Shown here piece after piece: positions 25,015-36,726 of a stretch of DNA of 64,000 nt (positions are counted from its first letter, which is position 1; the number at the start of each line of letters is the position of its first letter). Origin of the DNA: Flammula alnicola (lineage: Eukaryota; Basidiomycota; Agaricomycetes; Agaricales; Strophariaceae); contig JADNRV010000005.1 of assembly GCA_015499995.1 (NCBI GenBank), forward strand, positions 124,001 to 188,000, read 5' to 3'. The notes beneath the pieces were generated by a model that did not search any database, was not told the DNA's origin, and was given only the letters and a program-made list of their open reading frames with translations. Made by a program: the position numbers and the translations under genes.

Positions 25015-25887
25015 GCTTTGAATTTCTCTATACCCAACTCATAATGCGAAACTAAACCGAATCATTTCATCAAACACCATCCCAATTCTCAATTTGAAAC
25101 GCCTCACGGCGGCGACGCTCCACACAGGCGTAGCACGTTAAAATCGTACTAGATGTCCGTTGTATGCTACACCTCTGGTACGAGCCCCATCTCCCGGATC
25201 GGGTCCATGATGACAGCCACGACGGTGACGGTGACGACGCCTGCGAGAACGCCTGCTGCGAATAATCCGCCTAGGACGCGGACGAGACGTGGCCCTCCAC
25301 AAAGGCCTCCCAAGACTCGCCAGCCTCCCAGACTCACAGCACGCGAAGATCGAGAACGGGTCGAGGAGACACTGCGCTCTTGATACTAGATAGTACCATC
25401 ACAACCACCCAAGCCAAGTGATAATGAGCCCGAAGAGGAGGAGTATTCCGATGCTACGAGCAGGACGGCGGTTTGGCTTGAATAGCGGTTGATAGATATG
25501 TTTGCGAGGCCGAATAGGTACCATCCTACGGGTGATGTACATGGGTTAGATGGGCCAGGGTAAGGGTCGGTTTTGCGCAACTCCAACAAAGTTTGCACGA
25601 GTTCGGGAAATTGCTCGTGGTTGTGTGGAAGTTGACGGGCTGTAAACGATGGGAGAAAGGCTTAAAGCTTGAAAAGCCCGAGCGCAGCCTCATAGGCATC
25701 CCAATTCACAGCCATCGCCCACAGCTACTGAGAAAATATAAAGTAAAATACGAATTCCTGAAAACAAAACTCTCTCCTTTGTCAAGTTGAGTGGAAGCTC
25801 TTGACCAACACGGTCAAATAGGCGCAATATCCTTTTTCGTCAACTCGGACGCAGCGGGACGCGTCCTTGCCCGCACCACCGCCATAC
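25015..25887. other. intergenic, no recognised gene
   Basis: About 0.87 kb between the palindrome and the HNH-like gene. A Thr/Pro/Arg-rich open frame at 25153-25383 and a minus frame at 25386-25598 are not supported by any family. Part of the last 100 bases may hold an upstream exon of the next gene (an open frame reading GAISFFVNSDAAGRVLAR at 25830-25885 is in another phase). Confidence 0.35.
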
Positions 25888-27432
25888 ATGTCTCGTGTTG
25901 AACTCGATGAGGACGCCCAGCAATTCCGTGTGGTCATACCACTTGTCAAAAAGTTACCCCCGAATCCGCACATCGGAGATGGGAATAACGCCTTGGTTCG
26001 CGCACTTGCACCACCGTCCGACACAGCACAAACGGACAGCGAATGGTCCCCGGAATCCAGAGACGACAAGGCTCTTCGGCATCGGCTTCTTGCCTGCGAT
26101 CAGCGGTCTTTTCTCACTGGCTCTGCAGTTGCCGATCTGCAGGCTGCCCGCATAATCAACGCCGTTCGTAACAATGTGACGCTAAAGAGGGAGGTGGTGA
26201 GTGGTTGTGTTCTGCATTTATACAATATTTGACGCCCTATTCCAGGAAGATTATCTTACCCAGCAGCGTCTCCAGCCTCCCAGCATAGGCCGGTTTCTCT
26301 TGGATAGCACCAACAATGCAATTCTCTGTGAGTCCACCCTGCGGCAATTTCCATCGATTGACGAATACCTCGTATTTCTAGTGGAGTCCAACCTTCGTAT
26401 TCAATGGGAACTTTACGGAACTTACTGCTTTGTTCCGGCTGAAGACGACGCTAACGCCATGCTCGATGCTTTACGCCAATCCAACGAAGAGTGGGGGCAT
26501 GTGAGCATCCACTCGAGGCTCCCATGCGGCCACTAGACGTGTGTTCTTACTTTGTCTTTAATAATGGTTCCGACAAATTGTCTATAGGTTTCGAAGGCAC
26601 CTTTTCACAGACCGTCGTGGGACGTCATTGTCCTTCATCCTCATGCGCTGCTCCCGGAAGGCCTGGCGCTAGGGATCGCCAAAGATCGGTCCTTCTACGT
26701 CACGGGGCAGCCTGCGCCGCCAGCATCCCAGCTAACTTGGACATGGTGGACTGCGTCTGGCGATTGTCTCCGTTCGAACTTGCCCCCGAATGACCCTCTC
26801 ACTCCTTTCACTGCCACGGATGTGCGTAGCGAATTCAGGCTCTCTCCCTTCTCTTCTCTCGCCATGGTGATCAACGCGCATTGCAAGTTGCAGCAGTTCA
26901 TGCGGGATCATGGCCCATCCGCTTCTTCCCGAGTGCAGAAGTTTGCACAGCTCATGTCTGAGCTGGTTACCGAGATATTCTTCGTGCCTGATGGATTCAA
27001 TAATGTGGCGGCGCTTGCGCAGCCTTTGCAGGTTGCCCAGCATGCCCAGAGTATGGCTGGCACCATTCCCTCGCAGGCAGTACAAGCGGCGGGTCAGTCT
27101 TCGGCGGCGGGAAACAAATTTTATGTGAATCCTGCTTACGGCGGCCTGGAGGAGGCCTCAGCGCCATCCGGTGAAGATAGGCTTTCTTGTGCAGTGGAGT
27201 ATCCTGAGCGCCCCGACACAGATGGCCTGACTGACTCAGAGTTCCGATTGGTCTCGGCGAAAGCTCGTGATCCACGCCTCGATGGCAAGGAGCGTGCTGA
27301 CGCGGCGATGATGATGTTATTCGGGACTCATCGTAAGTACATACATAACTGCTTGGCTTTCCAAATCTCTGACTCATCATGTCGGTAGGGTATGAAGATC
27401 CCTATGTGCACGGATCGCAGGCTATCGGCTGA
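25888..27432 (+). CDS. degenerate HNH-nuclease-like protein
   Basis: Exons give SRVELDEDAQQFRVV, then CDQRSFLTG..ADLQAARIINAVR (about 26097-26170), after an intron EDYLTQQRLQPPSIGRFLLD and STNNAILCESTLRQF, GTYCFVPAEDDANAMLDALR, then KAPFHRPSWDVIVLHPHALL and FRLSPFSSLAMVINAHCKLQ, ending GYEDPYVHGSQAIG with a stop at 27430-27432. The layout C-x-x-R-s-x-x-T-G...L-x-A-A-[H]-I...N-x-I-L...L-[H]-x-x-F is that of HNH_2-like proteins common in Agaricomycetes, but both histidines of the motif are Arg here. Probably not a working nuclease. The start ATG 25888 is provisional; an upstream exon is possible. Confidence 0.75.
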
Positions 27433-28724
27433 CGTGCCTCTCATTGTGTCTGTTGATTCCCTTTCTTTTCTCTGAATTCTTGTTAGGCCTTTGTATATCA
27501 CTTGTCTGCTATCGTGTGTATTTGTTTCTTTACGATCGTAATGGTGATTAAGACTGGTGGATCTTCTTGTTTGCATTACCTGAATGTGAGTGAATACCCT
27601 TTCATTTACTATTTGGGCCATGCTCGTTGGCTGCTCAGTACCTACGGATACCTCACTGAATGCGCAAGACATCAAAAATTGCACAGTATTTTTTTATTTA
27701 CATGCGCGATCGTTGGTTGCTTTGTCACAATTGTTACAATCCGTCATCTATGAATACAAATATTCTAAGGTATTCTAAAAGAAAAACTTCGATAGACCAT
27801 CCTACTGAGGCAGCGCGTAGTCTTTTTTCATCATGCTTAAGCCTGGCAAAGGATTCGACGTATTTTTTTCTATCCTAGAATCACATATAGAGTTATACGG
27901 TACCTTCAGAATGTATCGTACAATATCCTATCTACTATATTTTCTCCGATGACAACACGTCCAATGACGACCCAATGGCGACCTTAAGATTCCTGGTTCT
28001 TATTGGCCCTTTGGGTGCAGATAGTACGTCCATGATTCGTAGAGCAGGCGGAACTTCCGGAATCCTGAAGACGGCCGTTTTTCCCCAGCTAATACTCTAT
28101 TTATGTGGGTGCCTTGTTTGTGATTAATTTCAGGTGTGTAGTCGAGATGGCGTGAGCCACGTATGGTGTGAACGCGTCCCAAGGACCGTCGATGAACGTA
28201 TATGCGATGCCATCGTCAGTGATCTATCAGATTTAAGGTGCGGTTGTGATTATTCCAACTTCCCCCGGGGCAATTCAGTAAGCGCCCGTGCTCGTGGCTT
28301 CCTCGAGTGTATATGACAGCCTCAACCGTATAAAGACCTCATAGAGTGAGTGGTTGCGATCTAGAGTAATTTCTTATCCCCGCAACCGATCCTGCTCTTA
28401 TTGTCTCTCTTATATCTCGTGCAGGGCGGGAGAACATTGCGCCCAATCTCTCCACTCCGGCTTGCACCTGTCCTGATCAGCGGTCGATCTGGAACATACT
28501 TCGGCGCTGCTTATCCACTATATTCCTCTGCTCCTGGGCTGCAATCCACTTTAACATCCCAGCACCTGGTGCAAAATGGTAGCATGTCTTTGGACAATCG
28601 ACTCGGAGCTGACTATGTAATACTAGCGAATGAAAATTGAAAATTCCTCGACCAAAAGCGGCCCTAGAAATTTCCAAAATATGTACGACACTGCTAATTC
28701 CCACAGTCCTCCCTCCCCACCACA
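27433..28724. other. intergenic, AT-rich, nothing recognised
   Basis: About 1.3 kb downstream of both convergent genes. Short open frames at 27502-27753, 28134-28316, 28401-28640 have no family features. Confidence 0.4.
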
Positions 28725-29173
28725 CTAATCGCAAAAGATTCCATAGCTCTTCCAAGTAGCGGCGGAGGTGAAAACGCAAGTTCCTGTTGTGTCGGTGTCG
28801 AGCCTCTGCACGACGCCGCCAGCCTGATTGTCCTCCGTGTACAAGCTTACGTGACAATTTCCAGCAGCCTCGGTCACGACGATGGAGGCTTGTGCCGGGT
28901 TGAAATTGCCTTTGCAGGGACTGCTAGTGGAGGGAGAGCAGGAGATGGTAGTGCCAGTTCCGCATGCTGTGCCGTCGAAAAAATATGAGCTCGTGTGGAG
29001 TACTAGTAGGAGGTGGACGCCTGCTTACCTGCACCCTGTGGAGCGACGTTGAATGCAACGGGTCTGCCTTGGCGAGCGACGAGCTCTTGGACTTCAGGTC
29101 CAGCAACGGCGACTGCCATTACTTGATTGGTAAGGACGCATATGGCGAGGGCGGCGATGTTAATAAACTGCAT
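28725..29173 (-). CDS. small secreted protein, hypothetical
   Basis: From the ATG complement of 29171-29173: MQFINIAALAICVLTNQVMA is a clear signal peptide, followed by VAVAGPEVQELVARQGRPVA, an intron after NVAPQGA (donor GTAAGC), and the second exon FDGTACGTGTTISCSPSTSS, CKGNFNPAQASIVVTEAAGN, CHVSLYTEDNQAGGVV, CVFTSAATWKSYGIFCD, stop 28725-28727. The VARQ sequence could be a Kex2-like or other processing region. Six cysteines in the mature part suggest disulphides. About 130 residues. Typical of Agaricomycete small secreted proteins; no family name is assigned. TATA box and repeated motifs lie upstream (see separate entries). Confidence 0.8.
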
Positions 29174-29232
29174 CTTTGTAGTACTTTGAAAGCTTTCTGG
29201 TACTGACTGACATTGCTTGAAAGTTGGGTCGT

Positions 29233-29239
29233 TTTATAC
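29233..29239 (-). promoter_or_regulatory. TATA box of small secreted protein gene
   Basis: TATAAAA on the minus strand, about 60 nt upstream of the ATG at 29173. Confidence 0.6.
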
Positions 29240-29328
29240 CCAAGAAAGTATCACCAAACATCCGTTAACCGTCGTGCATCATCCTATAAAGAGCTCATGA
29301 CCTAGACGCCCCAACGTACCCCGCATTG

Positions 29329-29670
29329 TTCGTCACCCCGCGTGGGCCGCAAAACAAGCCAAGGGGTGAACGCTCTGCACTACCGCCAACTTGCCTTTTA
29401 AGGACATCATATAATCGTGAAGATCGCATCACTTCGGCGTTCACATTACATCGAAGTCGTCTGGAGAGACTGGCCTAGACTAGCCAAAGTTTTCGTCACC
29501 CGGCGTGGGGCCGCGAAAATAAGTCAAGGAATGAGCGTACGGATCAAAGTCATAAACCCATGTAGTATCGATAGAACCCTAAACTACAAGTTCGTGTTGG
29601 CCATCTAATAATACGACATCTTCGTCACCCCGCGTGGCACGGCGGGGGGCCACAATAACAAGTCAAGCGA
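29329..29670. repeat. three dispersed copies of a ~45-bp CGTCACCCCGCGTGG motif
   Basis: Copies start at 29329, 29492 and 29621. Each opens with TTCGTCACCC(C/G)GCGTGG, followed by a G/C-rich insert of variable length, then an A-rich stretch and (A)AG(T/C)CAAG, and in two copies TGAACG/TGAGCG. They lie 160-500 bp upstream of the secreted-protein start codon and could be either regulatory elements or short transposon remnants. Confidence 0.6.
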
Positions 29671-30248
29671 CCACTCAGCACCACCCCAAGGCCCAACACG
29701 GCGACACCTTGCAACGTTATTTTCATAATAACTCCATCTTACTCTACTCTAGAATGTAAGAACGACCAATCAGCTCCATTTCTGCAAGTACGTACGACAC
29801 GTAAATACTCTTGTATCAGTTAGCGAACAGTCACAAGAATGGAGGAAAAAGTAGAAAGCGTTCATTGCGCACGTTCTACTTCCACAGACTCCGAAGCAGA
29901 TCTGTGGGGCAGAACACGAGAACGAAAGAGACGGAGCCTTCCCACAGAAGATAAATTTCGCAGATGGCTACTTAATCGACGTCACACAGGTAGGGCCATT
30001 GACTGTAGTTCTCCGTCCTCAGTTCCAAGTCGTAATCATCTAGAGAATTCTTGCGAAGCCAACGCCATCTGTTCACGGAGACGACCATCCCTATCCCGCG
30101 CGTTCGCCGCGTAGTTAAACTATCTATGTATAAGCACCAGTTCGTGCAATGTGGTGAAGCTAAAAATCACGAATCTATATATACAGGATACGCACAATGG
30201 GAATGGCAGAGAGATAATACGAGAAGACTGTATGCGAAGATATCAACC

Positions 30249-31708
30249 TTATGAGGCAGAATCACTTTCTCCGCCTCCGCCTGGAACAACAACAGGCGTT
30301 TCAGTCCGAACAGGGTCTGCACGCACGGTTGAGTGTGTATATCAGCCCACGACAAAACTTCTGACTCACCAAAATAAGGGTGCGCCTGAGCTTCCCTTGC
30401 CGTAAGGCGTTCTTGGTGGTCGTAACGCAGTAATTTATCCAGCAAGTCGATAGCCTCGTCGGAAATATACCTCTGGTTCTCCGGGGTGATAAACCTCGTC
30501 CACGGTTTTCTTGGATATCTGTAAGTATAACGACCAGATAATAAGCCTAAAATGTTCCTGCACTCGTCATCCGGCACAGGATTACCTTCCGAGCAATTCA
30601 GGATACTGCGGGTCAAGGCGGATGTGGTACTTGTCGATGTACGCGTACAATTCCTCGGTGCCCAGAACCTTCGCGATATTCACGAGCTGGTCGTAGTTGT
30701 CATGTCCGTGAAAGAAGGGCTCCTTGTGGAAAATCTGCGCATAATTGAGCAGCCACATGCATACGTGGATCAGTTAGCGGCGGATTGCGCACCATTGAAG
30801 CGAACATACTGCCGTAGCCCCACATATCAAAGCTGTAATCGTATTCTTGGAAGTCGAGCAGCAGTTCTGGGCCCTTGAAATACCGCGGGGCGAGGTGGGC
30901 GTTGTACTCTGTTTTGGGGTGATAGAATTCGGCGAGACCCCAATCGATGAGTCGCAACTAGGGTGGTGTTCTGGGTTTGGATATGGCATCTCGAATCCTA
31001 ATAGATAATAACGCACTTTGCGATGTTCGTGGTCAATCATGACATTGTGGGGTTTAATGTCGCGATGCATGATGCCCTTCGAATGGCAGTAATCAAGAGC
31101 CTGGGGACATACAAAGTCCGTGGTTAATGCAGATCGTGAAAGAGAGCAACCCAACGAACCTTGAGGAGCTCAAACATGTAAAATCGGATATCATGGTCCG
31201 TAAAGCGTGGATACAGAACCTTGAAGTCGACGTTGTGTACGTATTCAGTGATTAGACTTGTAATCTGCGACGTAGGGTCGCGAACGACGTCCAGTAGAGC
31301 GATAATATTCGGGCCACCTGCGAGGTTTTGGAGGATTTTGATTTCCCTCTTGATCTTCTTCTCCTTGACCGGCTTCAACACCTTGATGATACATTTTTCT
31401 TGCGTGACAACGTTGATGCCTTCAAAAACCTATGTATGCAGTCTCTTTCAACAAGGTTATCGACGCCCAACTGTCGAAAATTGACGAACCTCGGCATACT
31501 TTCCGCGTCCCACCTTGCGCACAATCTCGTAATGGTCTTGAGATCCCCACTCAACCTGCAGATTGTCTGCAAATGCATCTTATAAAATAGCGTTCACAAG
31601 ACACAAGAGGATTGTAATCATACCGTATTCATACCATGAAGAGCCTAGATGGCTATTAACGTCGCAATATACACGTGCAACAGACTTTGTCGCGGATCTG
31701 CCCATCAT
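30249..31708 (-). CDS. CKA1: Protein kinase CK2 catalytic subunit alpha
   Basis: Spliced minus-strand exons give [40 protein letters not shown], the glycine loop [28 protein letters not shown] (catalytic Lys), the basic cluster [72 protein letters not shown] and [19 protein letters not shown]. The last exon reads [22 protein letters not shown] and stops at 30249-30251. Seven introns; about 340 residues, normal for CK2 alpha. CK2 is a constitutive acidophilic Ser/Thr kinase acting with the beta subunit in nucleus and cytosol. Oddities: the activation segment reads [11 protein letters not shown] where most orthologues have NVRVASRYFKG, and MWGYGSMFA replaces MWSLGCMFA. Start chosen at the first of two adjacent ATGs. 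Confidence 0.93.
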
Positions 31709-32298
31709 AGGATGCAGTGGGCGAGGTAATTCGGGCTGTAGGGCGTAGTCGACAACGAGGAAGAGGGAGGAGAGAGCAAGGAGAGAGATTAACCTCTTGC
31801 ATTCCCGCGCTGATTTCTTTTCATCATCAACAAAACCCTGCTTGCCGTGACCAGACTCATCGATCTGTCCCAAGGTTGTCCAAGAATTCTGCGATGGTGA
31901 TGAGAAGGATACGGTCTTGGCATACTGCCCAGCCTAACTCTGGCGTCTCCGAGTCATGTACAATGTACATTGTAGCCAACGTTGCCTGATTATGATCAGA
32001 TCAAAGAAAGAGATCATACGGATCATATGTATAGCCCCGGCATCCCGGCCCCGCATCCAGGCTCATTTACATAAAATCTCTTTTTTGCGCATTCAAAGAA
32101 CGGCGGTTTCCCCTCCCCTCCCTTCACATAAACGTCAAAGAAATTGGTGGGAGACCGGCGCTCGCTCCTATTCTCTCTTCGTCACCCTCGCCCGCCGGCC
32201 CACTCGCCTTGGTTGCTTTGATCTATCGCGAGCATATTTTCCTTTGACTTAACGACACTATCACTATCGAACTGAATACACGACGCAGCACCGAAACG
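31709..32298. other. bidirectional promoter region, CK2 / coiled-coil protein
   Basis: About 0.59 kb between divergent genes, pyrimidine-rich on the plus strand near 32100-32220. No gene features. Confidence 0.4.
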
Positions 32299-35200
32299 AT
32301 GTCGTCCCAGTCACGGTTTGGAGGCCTAGGAGGACAGAACCACCACCCATACGCGTATCCGAGCGCGAGCGGGAGTCAGGAAGGGGGCCAGTCACTTGGA
32401 GGAGGCGATCAGGGGAGGCGTGATTCGGTTGGGTATGACGGTAGCCCTTTCGCCGACACTGCTGGACGCGATTCTCAATCATTGGTATGTCCCTGCGCTT
32501 CTTTCTTTCACGACCAAGTTATTTATGACTTTGTCGTTCATTAACACGCCCAACAGCGAATACCCTCGTCCATCGTCACAGCTGCCAACACCAACGCTAG
32601 CACGAACGTAACGAGGCAACGCTACGATAGCGCTGGAGAGATCGCTCATCGTCATCGTTCGAGTGGTGGTGGTGGTGATGGGCATCCTTATCCAGCAACA
32701 GGTCTGTTAGCGCGTGTTCAACCGGTGAGTTTGTTCGTCGGAGGATTTATTTTCATCATTGATACGCTCCTAATGCTGCTCCACCGGCGTCTGCTTAGCT
32801 TCATTTTCGCTATGATACTAATACTACGAGCGACAGCCATCCCCGACTTGAATCCGCGCCTGACCATGGACCTGCACCTCCACCTGAGCGACGACCGTCT
32901 GTCGGCACGAGTACTCACAATGTCCCGCCTCTTACACTGCTAGTACCAGGGCCACCAGCATCAGCACCACCATTTTATTCGGCTCCGCAACCACGCCAGC
33001 ACCAACAGCAGCTGCACCAGCAACCTCCTTCATTGGCGCCGCCACCACTGCGGCCTATTCGAGACCCCTCACATACCCGACGGATGAGTGCAGCTAAGGC
33101 AGAATCCTTTCGCAGCACGCCTCTGAACCCGCCTCCGGCAATCGCACGTCGTGACTCTCAACCGGTATCCCAATCATCGGCACATGCACCTCCCCAACCA
33201 CCCTCACAACCCGATCCCAGCCTCCAAAGACTCTTGCAACCCCGCTCTTGCTGGAAACCCCCCCAACCTCAAGCACCCCGTCCCCAGGGACCCTCCCAAC
33301 CGCAACCGCATATCCAAGCACCGCCCCATCCCGGACCCTCCCAGCGCCAGTCGCCATCGCACCTGCAGTCTCAACACCCGCACCCGCACCCCCCGCAACA
33401 ACGACCACCGCCCCTCACAGACGCTGCCGTCATCGAGCACGCCGACGCTGCCCTCCGCCCCACGCGCGAGGCACTCGAATCCGCGTGGAGCCTCCTCGCG
33501 CAGAACGTGCGCCAGGTCATCCAAGGGCTGCATCACGACTACGCGCGCTCCCTCGAGGCCGAGCGGCGGGCGTGTGCGACGCAGGCGGGGGCGGGGGCAG
33601 GGGTAAATACACAGCCTGTGGACGTGGACGAGTGGGATGCGTCCAAGCGCCAGGCGAGGGCGGAGAACGAGGCGTTGAGGAAGGAGAGTGAGGCGCTGGT
33701 GGCGGCGAGTAAGATGCTGAGTAGGGATCATGAGGCGTTGCTCAAGGAGAACGAGGCGGTCAGGAGGGAGAACGATGCAGCGCGAGAGGAGAATGAGCGG
33801 CTGAGGCGGACGGTGAAGGAGTTGGAGGCGAAGGTGCAGGTCTTGTCGGGAACGAAGGAGGTGGACGTGGAGAAAGACGTGGAGAAAGAAAGATTGTTCG
33901 CGCTGGTTAACGTTATGGCGCAGATGTTGCGGGATGGGCAGGGGAAGGAGGCGGGTGTGGGGGGTACGGATTCAAATCAGGAGAAGGAAGAAAAGGAGAA
34001 AGCAGAAAAGGAAAAAGCAAAAGCCCGACTCGACGACCGCGAAGAAATGATGAAATACATGTCCACCGCGCTCGGCGCCGTCAGCCAGCAGGTGTCCAAG
34101 CACATGGAGGACAAGATGAAAGCGATACTCGCTGAGATGGAGACGCAGCGGGCGCTGAGGGTGGAAGCGGAGAGGAGAGAGGAGGCGACGGTGAGGATGT
34201 TACAAGAGGTGCATTCATTTGCTCTCTAGATGCCCACATATATTGACTTTTTTGACTTGTAGGCTCAGAGACAATCATCAGCCGGGTCAGTACCCAAAGC
34301 CCAGCATTCCCCGCAACAACACCAACACGCCGCTGCCGCCGCATCCGTGACTCTAGCGCAATACCACGGCTACTCGGATCCGCTCTCCTTGTCCCAACCC
34401 CAGGCCCAAGCCCAAGCCCAAGCACGACGCACGTCGTCCCCGCAGGTACTCTCCGGCGCACCTGCGCTGACTCGGCTCTCCACATCCGCATCCATATCCA
34501 CCTCCACGTCCGCTTTTACCTCCTCATCCGCATCGACATCGACATCGGCATTGGCATCGACGTCCTCACGCTCTAACACACTCTTCACATCTTCTGTAAC
34601 TTTCGCCGCCTCCAAGAGTGCACGTGGCGAGAACGCCGCGATACTGGTAGGCGAGGACGCAGCCCACGGTCCGGAAGACATTCACGTCCAAGGGTTGCTG
34701 CCGCGGAAACGCCGGCGGACAGAGAACGAGCAGGAGGAAGATGCGTCGCGTCCGCCGTGGAAACGCCGACCATCCGTCCCCACTACCACCCCCTCGCAGA
34801 CCCCTGTACCGTCTCTGCCTCCGCGCCTGGACCAAGCTCGCAGGCAAAGTCAGACTCGAGGTGCAATCCAAACACAACCGCACGCACAGGATCGCGACCA
34901 GAACCAGCGTGAGGCTCAAACTGTCGTCGTCGTCAAACCCGAACCAATGGACGATGACGACGAGGGGCTTTCCATGCGCACGCGCGCCGCGCCTCGTGCG
35001 TCCGCGTCGACGCAGATGGAGGTCGACGACGTTGACTCGAAAGTTCTTGTGCCCAAATGTTCATCTCCACCGGCCTCTGCGTTGACGTCTGCCGCAGCGA
35101 CCACACTCGCACGCGCAGTCGTGAAAGAGGAAGGCGAATTGGATTTGGATTTGGATCTCGTGGCGAACCTCGAGGCGCAGATGCTGGCGGACGCGGACGC

Positions 35201-35832
35201 GGATGTGGAAGAGGAGGGCGGGGTATTTCCCCAGCCAGACTCGGATATGGAGGTGGAGTACGAGGAGGGCGAGGTACTTCCTGCGTCAGAGGCGGAATCG
35301 GAGCCGGTGACTACTACGCGTGCCAGTGCATCTTATACGCGGGAAAGGGAAAGGGAAAGCGCCAGAGATGTCCATCCGCTCCTGCCCAACCCTGCGCCAA
35401 CGACTGCGCCAGCGGGCGACGCGGAAACAGGCGATGAGCGGAAACCTAGCTTCAAGCTGGGCATCAACCATATCGGCCTGCTGTACAAGACGGAGGTGGG
35501 GAAGGGAAGGCTCGTGTGTCGGATGTGTTTGTAAGTCTTAATTTATTTTACCCTACCCACAACTACAACTTAAAACTAACTAACCCCAATGCGGCAGAAC
35601 GCGCACCGCCCAGCCCTCCAAATCCTCCTCCCCTCCCCCGCCTCCACAACTCCGTGCCTTCACCATAACCGCGCCCTGGACCGCCCTCGTCGGGCACTGC
35701 GAACGGGAACACCCCAAGGCGTGCCAGGACCTGGCGCGCCTTGCCCCGGCACAGATTGTGGAGATGAAGCAGCGGTTAGTTGCCTCGGACGGGGTTGTGG
35801 AGGGAGGTGGGAGGAAGGTGACGAGGACGTGA
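32299..35832 (+). CDS. large proline-rich coiled-coil protein with C-terminal CxxC/HC-EHP-C domain
   Basis: Five exons: 32299-32484, about 32558-32725, about 32800-34228, about 34263-35531 and about 35599-35832, all joined in frame; about 1,090 residues. N-terminus Gly/Ser-rich; then a Pro/Gln-rich block (33150-33420); a coiled coil (33610-34210; heptad-like ENEALRKESEALVAASKM, KENEAVRRENDAAREENERL); a Ser/Thr-rich and acidic region; and a C-terminal domain GINHIGLLYKTEVGKGRLVC-RMCL, then WTALVGHCEREHPKACQDLA and EMKQRL. The Cys-x2-Cys...His-Cys-x2-Glu-His-Pro-x2-Cys pattern suggests a metal site. The same domain, with an intron at the same codon and phase, ends the protein at 46373-47927. 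No named family recognised. Low-complexity parts may vary. Likely nuclear by composition (inference). Confidence 0.8.
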
Positions 35833-36726
35833 TTTTAATTTTTTTGAGAGAGAGAGATTTCTCGTTCTTTTGGGTCTTGATCGCGTCTATGATAGAGTTT
35901 TTTGGCCAGTTAACGGTTATACCAAACTGCTTCTGATATATAATGTAAGTAATATATACCATATGTACTCTACTTTTTACACTGTGCTCCGCGACAAATG
36001 GCTACTTTTATAGTACGAAGCCCACCTTGGATCGAAGCGCCCAATAACTCGCGTCCAGCCCTGCGGACCATCGCGGCTGTCCGGGATGCCCCATACTATT
36101 ACACAGGCCCTAAGTTAGCAGTAGAATCTATTGGAGTTCAGTGGGACCCGCTTTTTTTTACCGACGCCTGCCAAATGACGGTTTGATGAGGGTTTTGTCC
36201 GTGAAAAAGAATTTACCATCAAACCGAAGCCGGGGTGGTGTTTGGTTGCACGAGCGCTTGCACCTGGTTTCGGCTTTCTTTGTGGCATGTGACTCATGGC
36301 TGTAACTCGTTGTACTACAACTACTATAGTAAGGCGGCCTCCGACACGCACAACGCAACTAAACAACCTAACGCAAGCTTGGGTATGGTTATGAACTTTC
36401 AATCTCAAATACAGGAAAACGAGAATTCCCCGCTTCGTTGGAATCTCTCCTGAAGCATCCGAGAGCCTCAGCTAGCTCCAGTCCGAGCAAAATGCAGAAA
36501 AATTGCGAGTTTTTTCATCTGCTGAAACCGTGACATACTTGCTATCAGAACGCCGTGTTGTGCGCGCAACCCCTTGGATAGCTTGCGGGAAACATGCTTT
36601 GCCATTCCAAATTTTGCATACATCCGTACTGGTGAACGCAATAGCTCTTCAAGTCAAAGTTGGCCAGTCAATCAAAACACCAGTTCGCACATCAATCTTG
36701 ACTAGTTGATGTGAATCCACCTTGTC
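35833..36726. other. intergenic, nothing recognised
   Basis: About 0.9 kb. Open frames near 36115-36450 and 36503-36709 show no family. Precedes a long hairpin. Confidence 0.4.

Larger units (their letters stand above)
29174..30248. other. intergenic with three copies of a promoter-side motif
   Basis: About 1.07 kb. Holds the TATA box of the secreted-protein gene and a motif repeated at 29329, 29492 and 29621. An open frame at 29839-30114 (91 codons, very charged) has a possible donor at 29991 but no recognised family; not called. Confidence 0.45.

Noticed and set aside
29839..30114. 91-codon charged open frame between the secreted protein and CK2
   Set aside because: No family, no partner exons; codon run could be chance. 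Left uncalled.
30167..30248. Extension of the CK2 reading frame past HPYF into a hydrophobic tail
   Set aside because: HPYF is followed by a GTGAGT donor; splicing to the acceptor before DPVRTETP gives the usual CK2 ending and a stop at 30249.
33094..35471. Long open frames on the minus strand and in other plus frames
   Set aside because: Shadows of the GC-rich, low-complexity exons of the 32299-35832 gene.
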